In this document: in pieces, positions 55,001 through 63,116 of the stretch
Layout: every line of letters begins with the position of its first letter
How positions within the stretch are numbered: the stretch's first letter is position 1
Assembly (NCBI GenBank): GCA_026770025.1
Contig: JAMXDE010000004.1
Location: 2,839,501 to 2,903,500 of the forward strand
Length of the DNA: 64,000 nt
Direction of reading: 5' to 3'
Origin: Craspedostauros australis
Taxonomy: Eukaryota; Bacillariophyta; Bacillariophyceae; Mastogloiales; Achnanthaceae
Program-made: the position numbers and the translations under genes
Notes under the pieces: generated by a model
What the model saw: the letters and a program-made list of their open reading frames with translations, nothing else
Database searches by the model: none
Told to the model about the DNA's origin: nothing

Positions 55001-56841
55001 GGCGACATCCAACGACCCTTCTCACGAAGGGATTGTCGACGCCGATCTGCATGCCCATCTACCCAGGTCTTGTTCAGGGTCATCTTCTGTGCGCTGGATC
55101 CGAATTCCCGCTGACTCTGTCTCGCCTTACCGTGGCCAACATACAGGAAACGGGGGCTATTAATGGAGACACGGTTCCCAGCGACGGTCCTAGGCTGCTT
55201 TCCGATCAGGAATTGTTCGGGTCGGCCGAGGTGTACATGGACGCCATGGAGACGTTGCATGCAGCAGGTGACTTGAAGCAGGAAACAATATCCATCGACA
55301 ACAATGGCCGACCTTTGCAAACCAAGGTGTACAAGACGCACGGATCGATAGACAGACCAAGCCAAAAGGTGTCGCTGCGATCCATCGAGCCCGTGTCGTA
55401 CGCCATCGTGGACTTGTCCCACCCGATGCAGGGCAATCAGATGGACGGCGTCCGCAACGAAAAGGCCGTGATGGATCACATGCCATACTCTCGGATATTC
55501 TACCATGCATTTCCTGGTGCGATGATCATGCACCGTGGGCGTCGGTACAAGATTGTCTCCGTCACTCGACCACCAGCCTTTGCCAAAGACACGGGCGCGT
55601 CCTACCGAAGCATGACGCTGGCGGCTTATGCCAAGCCGAGCAACCAGCGGTACATGACCCGACCGTTGAGCAATCTTTCGATCACAGTGACCAAGCAGAT
55701 GGAACGCGTTGACATTCGCAAGGTTGGCAACGAAGTCGAGTCGTCGACCACTACCGCTGATGACCATGCAAAGGCCCAATCGCTGGCCCAGTCCGTGCCG
55801 CAAGATCCGACAATGCCGCTCCCGGACGTCACCCAGCTGTACGCCACGGACGCAGATGATCCCTCGCTCGGTTCGTTCGCCGGATGTGGCATCGTCAACG
55901 TGAAACGCAACGTGCATGGATACACGAAGCTCTCGATGGTGACGCGGAAGGAGATTGGCCGTTCCGAGTTGTCCTTGCCGGACATGGAGTACGACAGCTT
56001 CGCGATATGGCTGGACTGCGAGGCAGAAGCAATGGGTCTGCTGCTGGGGAACGACTACGCTCACGGCGTCCATGCGTTGTCGCATGCCATAATGGCAGTT
56101 GCCCCTCTGTTCGTTCCGTGCGTTGCTTCGGATGTGGAGTGCGATCACTCAGTCTACCGCCCGACCCGAGTGACGATCTTCGATTCGCGTGCCGGTGGGT
56201 CCGGAATCTGCGCTCAGCTGTGGAAGGCCGTGTTTCTGCCAAATGGTATTGTGGAGGCAGCCGTCGACTTAATGGATTCGTGTTCGTCCTGCCAGGAGGA
56301 CAGCGGGTACGAAGGCGGGTGTCCCGCATGCATCCAATCCGGTAGCTGCATCAAATTCAATGACTACCTGTCCAAGTCGGCCGCCATCACGATTGGCAGA
56401 CGGATACTGCACCGCATCCAACAGACGCATTTGTACAAGGCAAATGTGGCAAAGCAGAAGAGCGAGTCTGATGCAGCAGAGTCTTCCTTCGTATGCATCG
56501 ACTGTGACCAAGGCGGTGAGAACGACGGCGTCAACAACGAAGCGGCAATGGCAACGGAGCAGGATACTAGTACAAGGACTAGTCCTAGTGCTGGTGCAGG
56601 CACTGCCACCCCAAGTACGCCGAGAACGCCGAAACGGAATCCAAGGATGAGCAAGTATTCACCGCCACAATCCTCGTCACCTCCCGACGTGATGAACGCA
56701 GCAGGCGAAGCATCGACGGCTCGTGATCGCGCCATGCGCAATGCAAAGGATATCCTCTCCGCACGCGATCGGCAGATCGTTGTGGGAAGGCCTGGCTGGA
56801 TGAACGATGAAGCCGGAGGGTTTCGAAGGCAGGATGCTTGA
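52054..56841 (+). CDS. Hrq1/MrfA (YprA)-family DEAH-box DNA helicase with C-terminal Cys cluster
   Basis: 1595 residues from the ATG at 52054. About 500 residues of low-complexity, basic/acidic sequence precede the helicase. Motifs: Q-like YSHQVEAIDSALS, Walker A TGTGSGKS (about 536), Ia MFPTKALAQDQL, DEAH in VIDEAHLYEGVFGAHVAMVL (about 646), SATL (about 691), IAFCKTRCLVEWVYERA, ATSALELGVDIGGLD and QQAGRAGRGG (about 951). The C-terminal region ends in CSSCQEDSGYEGGCPACIQS then GSC (from about 1410), the four-Cys module of the Hrq1/MrfA DUF1998 domain. Members are 3'-5' DNA helicases in repair of crosslinks and mitomycin damage; some are called RecQ4-like. Between the two helicase lobes a polar insert of about 60 residues (54410-54560) is unusual. 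The same frame stays open upstream through the retrotransposon LTR to 51637. Confidence 0.92.
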   Translation: MASTTTAPTTRTTTTPTMTMTRSAQSGTTATGQDKNAAVSSKQVIESVALCASRDERVPKDDGNSMEAEAKMPPIRKRKRATGGNAKRKNNKVASTIRSRDAAGTSNGASPKAAASEATSSSACVAGGAPAKTKRQQLSELVDNHELVRALKLLDPILQFLTRATGQTMVQRKILQATIPKSMPQAQLVEHLRRLHKYGILHYDEGSQEHPDEAIGGKSRGAGRSDAGKSKDDEADNLGGEGNIITNTTTNARDNANDVAASSATNNSSNNADDTPKQQERVGFPSPYVATGAVPVAGMAPTNLHASTKTAAKRRMAALRKLLTQELKPKKITKQSSRKCSTYDHLNSQHPHQQDEADGNDGTAQGHGNGVDEHDQSSQNRSQSNEASKDWRGPPASSHANDIEEEEDEIIHHEAANARKALVTCFQFQTTQAAQRNNASKHRMLQDEVEGSKIPTYVLPKQLAYAGSHPAQSSVFCSLSPTSLDQLPSEVMDAFHLKYPDAPETCSNEPPQRELYSHQVEAIDSALSRTHTLVCTGTGSGKSLCFLLPALSAAYNDNATSLIMFPTKALAQDQLSKLTTLLETSPDLAQRIRPATLDGDTPHMQRTGIVESANIILTNPDTMHAAILPQWKHLYQPMLAALKYLVIDEAHLYEGVFGAHVAMVLSRLARVSALAAGNADRPPLPPTIVACSATLPHPEHHLRLLCPIAKSDPVNIVQQDGSPRSTKHFFIWNPPILNAHGRSIGQVTFPKRRGKKGQPMTVMDAVKTGNTVPCPNSTFGFTQSGTDGVEMVGASVVAPTTLAGNRISTSTSTNRKRNITTAATDSDTSQSVTHFHRRHSADETAFLLARAVAQGVRCIAFCKTRCLVEWVYERAVSALKQNKSTADLASKVESYRGGYSRDERRKIEARLFQNQVLGVVATSALELGVDIGGLDLTLHCGFPSSYASLLQQAGRAGRGGARMEVPSLAVVVCFNSPPDQHLWRHPTTLLTKGLSTPICMPIYPGLVQGHLLCAGSEFPLTLSRLTVANIQETGAINGDTVPSDGPRLLSDQELFGSAEVYMDAMETLHAAGDLKQETISIDNNGRPLQTKVYKTHGSIDRPSQKVSLRSIEPVSYAIVDLSHPMQGNQMDGVRNEKAVMDHMPYSRIFYHAFPGAMIMHRGRRYKIVSVTRPPAFAKDTGASYRSMTLAAYAKPSNQRYMTRPLSNLSITVTKQMERVDIRKVGNEVESSTTTADDHAKAQSLAQSVPQDPTMPLPDVTQLYATDADDPSLGSFAGCGIVNVKRNVHGYTKLSMVTRKEIGRSELSLPDMEYDSFAIWLDCEAEAMGLLLGNDYAHGVHALSHAIMAVAPLFVPCVASDVECDHSVYRPTRVTIFDSRAGGSGICAQLWKAVFLPNGIVEAAVDLMDSCSSCQEDSGYEGGCPACIQSGSCIKFNDYLSKSAAITIGRRILHRIQQTHLYKANVAKQKSESDAAESSFVCIDCDQGGENDGVNNEAAMATEQDTSTRTSPSAGAGTATPSTPRTPKRNPRMSKYSPPQSSSPPDVMNAAGEASTARDRAMRNAKDILSARDRQIVVGRPGWMNDEAGGFRRQDA

Positions 56842-57130
56842 GTGTATAATACATGAACAGATGATGGGGTATGTGTAGCGAGTGCAGCGAATGTAATTAT
56901 TGTATTCCACGTAGAGAGGGTCTTGTTGGATGCTGCTCTGGGCAAGAAGCTAACCTTCCAAGTATTTCTGCAATCCACCGCTCATGAATGAGTTGCTGCA
57001 GAGTACCAACACGAGGTTGTATTCTCTGAATTGATACTGATAACCCCATCCCACAGATGTTCAATAGCTAGCCGCCTGATGCTACAGCTCCCACTCCTTG
57101 CCTACTCTAGTCTACTGTACTCGTGGTACT

Positions 57131-57934
57131 TCAATTCTGATAGATGGGATCTGCCAGATCCGGAGGCAGGTCCACATCGGCAAGGTACTGCGTCAGCAAG
57201 GGCTTGATCTTTTCGTACTCCACCTTGGCCTTGGCCACGTCGCCTTTCTTCCCTGCCGTCTGCACGGCATCGAAGGTGCGGTAGACCTTGTTGAAGCTCT
57301 TGACGGCCGGCGTGTTGTCCGGCGGCTTGCCTGCCTTCGTGAAGGACGTGGCCAGCAGCAAACCGCACCCGCCTTCAAAGACCTTGGGATCGGGCGTGGG
57401 CGCGCCGCGGAAATCGGCCAACGCCGCATAGCTGCGACCCAGGGCATCCGGCTCGCGGCGTTGGAAGGGGATGAAGAAGTTGACCCAGGCATTGCCCGAC
57501 GTCTCGCCTGTTGCGATGGCGACGCCCAACGCGTTGAAATCGCGCACATCGGCAACGACGCGCTCCTGGTAGGCCTTGCGCTGGGCGATCTTCGTGGCCG
57601 GCGACATGCCGGACGATGCGGTCGAACCGGATCCATCGAAGGCGTTGGCGGCGTTGTGCGGGCAGGACACAGTGGACGCCGTCGGGATGGCAGCCGCGCC
57701 CACCATGATCTGTTTCATCCAGCTTCTGCGCGAGATCTCATCCGGAGACACCCTCGCGGTTGCTTGGGGGTCGATGTTGTTGACGCTGCCGGTGCTGCTG
57801 GTGCTCGTGCTGAGCTGGAAGGCCTCTGTTCCGAATTGATGGATTGACTGATCACAGCAAGCGATCATCAAAACAGCAAGCCACGACGCCAGTCCGCGCA
57901 GGGCAGGGACGTTACCTGTGCGATGCAACATCAT
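57131..57934 (-). CDS. Thylakoid-lumen protein with tripartite targeting signal (PsbQ/Psb31-like candidate)
   Basis: 267 residues with ATG at 57934. Targeting is layered: a signal peptide (LRGLASWLAVLMIACC), an ASAFAP-like TEAFQLS (about 36-42), then a twin-arginine lumen signal SRRSWMKQIMVGAAAIPTAS ending SCPHNAANA-F (about 67-98). The protein should therefore reach the thylakoid lumen by the Tat route. The mature part of about 170 residues is helical with regular heptad-like spacing (KIAQRKAYQERVVADVRDFN, YAALADFRGAPTPDPKVFEG, VKSFNKVYRTFDAVQTAGKK, AKVEYEKIKPLLTQYLADVD) and ends LPPDLADPIYQN. This build resembles the four-helix extrinsic photosystem II proteins (PsbQ', Psb31), but the specific member is not established. 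Confidence 0.7.
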   Translation of the reverse strand: MMLHRTGNVPALRGLASWLAVLMIACCDQSIHQFGTEAFQLSTSTSSTGSVNNIDPQATARVSPDEISRRSWMKQIMVGAAAIPTASTVSCPHNAANAFDGSGSTASSGMSPATKIAQRKAYQERVVADVRDFNALGVAIATGETSGNAWVNFFIPFQRREPDALGRSYAALADFRGAPTPDPKVFEGGCGLLLATSFTKAGKPPDNTPAVKSFNKVYRTFDAVQTAGKKGDVAKAKVEYEKIKPLLTQYLADVDLPPDLADPIYQN

Positions 57935-58676
57935 GAATCAAGGGTGTTGATGTGTTGTATTCTGTGTGGCCGCTCTTGGCAGACTGTTGGTCGTATGCGA
58001 CAGCGTCAGACCCTTGTTGCTTTGATCCGTGGAGGTGTGCGCCTCCTGAGCATGCACAAGGAAGATCCTGGGCAGTGCGTCATGCGTCACGATTGGATCT
58101 TGTGTCAGTGTGATGTTGTCACCACAGAAGACCAATAATCAGAACGATATTGTCCGGCAAAATATTGTACAACCCATGTTACGCCTTTCCGTCGTCTCAA
58201 TCAGAAGAAGCTACCATGATGTTCTCCAATGCAACACGGATTGGTCAAAACACGGATGATTCCAATAATTGCTGGCCATCCTTTGTGTTCATTGCGACCT
58301 GTGCAGCTTCCTTCACATTGTCACATGGTGGTACGTCAATACGTAGGAGTATACTTATTACCCTACTCTATTGAAGTGCTAACGTGGGGGATAGTTGTGG
58401 ACCGGCCGACAGTCAGTCGACTGAGTCCTCGCGCCATTGGTGGCAGGCAGAGCTTCGCAACGCATGGAAGAACATGTAGTTCGATTCCAGATACGTGCCC
58501 ACATATTTTCCTGGATTAGCCATTTGGAACGACAGCGTCAAGTTCCCCTGGTCATCCTTTTCTGGTCAACATTGGGTGAGTGAAGATGATGGCACCTAGC
58601 TTGAATCAGCTCCACTGTGACAGTGTGTGTGCTGGCACAATGGAGCCGTTCTCCCCTCGTCATCCCTGCAGATGTA
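57935..58676. other. Spacer between the lumen-protein gene and the DIRS-like remnant
   Basis: No supported ORF. It may include the terminal repeat of the adjacent element, which I could not delimit. Confidence 0.4.
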
Positions 58677-60110
58677 TCACATCTGCTTCAAGTACTTCAA
58701 TACAGCCAGAAGCAGTGACTCCAGTGCTGAGTAGGTGTCCACCATGTCCAGTCTTGGGTTTCCCAAGACTGGGTTGGCTTCAGTTTGCCATCTGTTGTTT
58801 GCCTTGATGATATCTCTTGGAACATGCATGTTGATCGTGTGAGAAGTGGACCCTCTGCAAGCTGAACGGTCAAGACCGTATTTGTCTTGGATGTTCACCT
58901 TTGTATCGATGATGCCTTGGGCCTGCAAGAGGCTTGGCGGATTCAATTTCCTCATCAAAAGCTTGCCATTACGTAGGCCTGCACCATTGACCTGCTACAC
59001 CATTCGCTTGATCCATTTGCTGGGTTGCAACCCGGTGCCTGAAGTTTTTCACGCATGGAACGTCAAATCGTGCTCTGTTATGCCTGTTGCCTTTGGTGCA
59101 ACCAATGATGGCAAGCCGTGCGTGCGGAAGCTTCACATCTTGAAGATGCTTGAGACTCGAAGAGGTAGCAAGAAGGTCGATTTGTAGCATCTCCTCTCCC
59201 CTCAGCCTGGTGCAGAAAGCCACAATTGTAAGCATATCCACTTCTGCAGTTCTCTTGTGACGTGAGTGATCGTTATCCATTCTCCATTCGTGCTCCAACA
59301 GAGCTCCCAGCCCATGGATCTCGTCAAAGGTGTAAGCATGAGCTGGCTTGCGAATCTGACCAACTCCCTGTGGGTGCCTTCCATGAATCGAGTGAACCAG
59401 AACTGATGCGACGGCACACTTGACATCCACATGCGAGACCTCTCATATGCTATGACAGACTCCCCGAGTCCAACAGCACCTGCTTGGTGGATATTGGTGA
59501 TGGCCGACCTGGTGCGCCGAAACGTCCCCCATTGAGCATTGGTCGCAAAGCGACTTGTATCCAAAGACCTGTCGAGTACTGCCATTGCTACAGCCATGCC
59601 ACACGAGTCTTGAAGCGGAAAGGGCCCTATTGGAGTGCTGATGGTTGGGATGTTCAACCGATCCGCAAAGGCTTCCATGTGTCGGGCTTCACGAAGATTT
59701 GCCGTGACAGTGGATGGCTCTCTGCTCCAAAAGACGTCAAGGTTGGCTCGTCGAATGTAGACAAGCATCTCTCGATCTTGTTGTCTGTGATCAAGTGGCT
59801 CGCGGAGCATGATATTGCGGAAGTGACAGCGATCGCACTGAAACGGCACCATGAGATGGTCACCATTTCGGGCGATTCGGAAGCGAGTCTTGTCGATATC
59901 CGGAGTGAGATCGATACCGTCATCGTCGTTGGCAGTTTGGACGGGAAAGTTCTTGTCCCCAATCTCGCCATAGCACAAGCCGCACCAAGCTGACCGACAG
60001 GGGGCAAAGGGCCCACGCAGACTGGAGAAGTTCGCGCAGAGCATGCCTGCACCTGATTGGATCAGCTTCCCACACACCTCGCTGCAGCAGAACCTCCTTT
60101 GGTTCTTCCA
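58677..60110 (-). pseudogene. Cys-rich linker and tyrosine recombinase of the DIRS-like element
   Basis: One frame (to 59202) gives PFAPCRSAWCGLCY and PFQCDRCHFRNI, two Cys pairs that look like a zinc-binding module, then NLREARHMEAFADRLNIPTI, GPFPLQDSCGMAVAMAVLDR and WFTRFMEGTHRELV. A second frame (59430-58969) continues with AVASVLVHSIHGRHPQGVGQ, LGALLEHEWRM and MLTIVAFCTRLRGEEMLQID, containing the recombinase Arg. A third (58958-58677) gives HTINMHVPRDIIKANNRWQT and the likely nucleophile Tyr in MVDTYSALESLL. The frame changes mark it as a pseudogene. Confidence 0.6.
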
Positions 60111-61455
60111 GTAGCTTGCATTGCTCGTCGAGTCTGGGGTCCCAAGAGAGATAGGGAAGACAAATGAAGACAAACAGAGGCTCCAGCAGGTGAGCAGACC
60201 ATTCCCAACACCGTTCAACCTTAAAGTAGAAGTCACTCAACCGCAACAGCTTCCTCCGCCACCGACCAGTCATCAATCTGGGTATGCAGACCACGTGCAG
60301 GTTCTGGGGTCGCTTGTGCCGAGCTTTGCCAATCTGATCGATCATCGCATCTGCAGCTGCAGGAGCCGATTCCCATACAAAATTTCCTCGCCGTTGACCT
60401 GTACTGTACCATCCTTCAGGGGTGAGCCACTCGCATTCGATTCCCTCCATGCATGTTCTCATGGTGTCTTTGAGATGATTTCCTCTTTGATCTGATGGCT
60501 GCAAGTGGAGAGGGATGTGTTGAAGCATACTCTGTCCGGCCATAATGCCAGTGCTGTGATCAGCCCAAGACAATCCATCCGTGCCTTGAAGTATCATCCG
60601 ATCTCCACTGACATGTATGACGTGCAAGATCATGTTTGACTTCATTTCGAGCAGTCTCATCTTGAGCACCAGGTCCGCCAAGCGTTTGGAGGTTGAATTT
60701 CCCTTCCAAAACGCACTCTCAGCTGTGGAGTTATTCGTGAAGAGGAACACCTCGCTCCCTTCCAGCTTGAACTTGGTAGTCCATTCTTTCAAGGCTTCAA
60801 CCAAGTTCTTGAGTTCATGCCAGTTTGATGTGCTGGCTTCATTTTCTTCTGAGGTCCATTCGCCGTACTGGAAGGCAATCTCATTGCCGACCTGAAGGGA
60901 AGCGCCAAATCCGGCTTGTGATGCATCTGCAAAACCGTACCAGGCTCGAATGGAATGACCAGGCTGCATAAGACAAAGTGGTGGCTCTGATGGTGCGAAG
61001 AACTGATGAAGACCTTCAAGGTCAGAAGCAAGGCACGAAGCAGGCTTGATGTACTCAGGTGGAAGAGTGGCATCACCTGTTGCGACATGTGTTGATGTTT
61101 TCTGGTTGAGGTAATTGAGGATTCTCCAGCCATCTGCATCCCTTCCTTCTCTCCATCCATCTATGGTGAGGTGGAATCCGATCAGGTAGGGTGTCATTGG
61201 CTTGTAGGTCTGACAAAGGGAGTTCAAGAATCCTTGTATGCGTTCCAGCTTCTTTCGCTCAATGGTGTCACTCCTCACAAGATCTGCCAGGACAGAGGCC
61301 ACCTGATCAAGACCTTTGTCCCACTTTTCCTGCGTTGCTGTGCCGTACACACTTGAGTCATGGGTCACCACGACTGCCCCAGTCCAATAACCAGGGGCCC
61401 TGGTAGCAGCTCAACGCTTTCTGGACGCGTCCTGAATACCGAGGTAGGCCAGCAT
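59920..61455 (-). pseudogene. RT tail plus RNase H of the DIRS-like element
   Basis: From about 61455 the frame reads MLAYLGIQDASRKR, then TGA (61411-61413), then GYWTGAVVVTHDSSVYGTAT and a long open stretch. RNase H signature parts: AWYGFADASQAGFGASLQVG (first Asp), EASTSNWHELKNLVEALKEW (Glu), FTNNSTAESAFWKG (Asn in place of the usual Asp), and VSGDRMILQGTDGLS near the end, typical of this element class. The open frame ends at 59920, but the homologous protein switches to another frame near 60050-60150. Confidence 0.65.
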
Positions 61456-61834
61456 GTGTCCCACTCGCTTGGTAGCTCACCAGCAGATGCCTTGTGAGCC
61501 TCCAGTAGGACGGACATTAATAGAGATAAATGAGCATTCAGCCTAATGGAGAATTTCTGAGTCTCACAACTTGCTTCTACTCAAACTGGTCCAAACCATG
61601 TCCCAGATATGTCCACGTTTGGAGCAGACACAAGTTATTGAAGGAAGATCTTTGGAACCCAAGGCCAGAGGAAAGGGTTCCGATGACTTGATCATCAAAA
61701 TCCTCTTCCCGCTGAAAATCTCGATGTCTGGCCAAGACAGCCAGACCAAGGGAATGACAGGGGGCACATGTCAGCTGACCTTCACCTCACTCCTGACTTG
61801 ATGAAGGGAACCTCCTATCCATGGAGAATTTTTT

Positions 61835-61918
61835 TTGCGTCAGGGTGCAAAAACGCCCATTTTTTGCATCCTGATGCAAGTCACCCAAAGATTCTCAATT
61901 TGTTGCGTCAGGGTGCAA
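61835..61918. repeat. Three copies of a 16-mer TTGCRTCAGGRTGCAA
   Basis: TTGCGTCAGGGTGCAA at 61835-61850 and 61903-61918 on the plus strand, and TTGCATCCTGATGCAA (the inverted form with two changes) at 61864-61879. Each copy has TTGC/GCAA ends that pair. Confidence 0.9.
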
Positions 61919-62792
61919 AAAATAAACTCAACGCGGAGAATTAACACGGAGCGAAAAATGTTCTGACCCACTCGAATACTCGCCGAAAAAATCATTCAAT
62001 GTAGTTGAGATTCAATGAGGGACAGACTAGTACCGAACACGGTATCAACCCGATGGGAGAAATTCCTGTTTTGGCGCGAAATCTTCCGACTTGATTGACC
62101 ACCAAACCTTTTTCTCCTCCTTTCTCTCCTCCATTCACGAATCCATCATGACTCAAACCTGACCGACCTGACTCACACCCCACCTGGGAACTATATGCTC
62201 TTCAGATCCTCCTTACTAAAACTTATCTCGATTCCTTCATTGCTGATGACCACCACACTACCACCGTGGTCTCAGCATGCGTATCCAACTTGCTTCAACT
62301 CAAGCAATGGAATCCGAGTGTCAGCTTCAGCCACAGCCACTGCTTCATGACCGTCACCACTGATTGTCATGACCTACACTGCAGTGTAACTACATGTGCG
62401 GAGAGCAAGGTACTGTATTGACTGTCTACTCTGTTGCACTGAATCAAGTGCATCAGTGCAGGGTCTCGCCAAGTTGTGTGGCATCGTTTCTTCACCCTAC
62501 TAACACCAATAAGCTAACTCATAATAACGGACTAGGATTAGCTACAAAGCACTCTACTTCTCATCGTTACAAGTTATAACTATTCAAACAGCACACCTCT
62601 CTTGAACTGCATCACACGGCTATCCCGAAGCCGGCAGATTCACGAGGCATTCTCCACCGATTCGCGACGCCTACGCACGAATCCTAACTGGTAGCTGCGA
62701 GTGGTTGCCAAATACTCTCTTATCAACTCCACCGAGCATCTTCCTCTGCCAACCGATCGCAAGAGTCTCTCTGAGACGAAGCCAAAAGGCAC

Positions 62793-62982
62793 AGCTCGAA
62801 GACCGAGCTTCCAACAAGGACCACGTCCTCACCGCATGCATCTGATCTGAAATCAGATCCCCACCGCTCGAAAACCGAGCCACTCAAGAGGACAAAAGTC
62901 CCAGCTGAAGGTAAGCGACCCAAGGTCGAACTTCAGTAGCCTCTGCCAAAGCAAGCAATAACCGCACTCGCCGACCGAGTGC
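62793..62982 (+). repeat. Series of small stem-loops with CTCG-NNNAC-CGAG core
   Basis: AGCTCG-aagac-CGAGCT (62793-62809), GCTCG-aaaac-CGAGC (62866-62880) and GCACTCG-ccgac-CGAGTGC (62964-62982) share a 5-nt loop ending AC. A fourth hairpin of different sequence, GATCTGA-aa-TCAGATC, is at 62844-62859. Confidence 0.8.
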
Positions 62983-63116
62983 GAGCCCCTCCAAGCCTGC
63001 ATCGAACTTCAGTGCACACCTTCCCAACGAAGTGAAGTCGAGCAAGAGCAAGAGAAGGCAAACAGATCGATCCCCTCGAAGTCCGAAGACTATTCGAGAA
63101 GTCCCCGTCATCCATC

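Larger units (their letters stand above)
58677..61470 (-). mobile_element. Truncated tyrosine-recombinase (DIRS-like) retrotransposon
   Basis: On the minus strand the order is end of reverse transcriptase, RNase H, a Cys-rich zinc-like segment, and tyrosine recombinase, the order of DIRS/Ngaro-type elements. The reading frame changes at least three times and has an in-frame TGA at 61411-61413, so it is dead. Upstream of about 61470 no reverse-transcriptase core or gag is found in this orientation, so it is truncated. Terminal repeats were not identified. Confidence 0.7.
61471..63116. other. Inter-element region and leader of the right-edge element
   Basis: No long ORF with support. AT-rich around 61830-62060 with three copies of a 16-mer. 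The 3' part (about 62600-63116) has regular short hairpins and precedes the Gag-like ORF, so it is probably its terminal repeat and untranslated leader. Confidence 0.45.

Noticed and set aside
54784-56148. 454-codon minus-strand ORF
   Set aside because: Antisense of the helicase; no domain.
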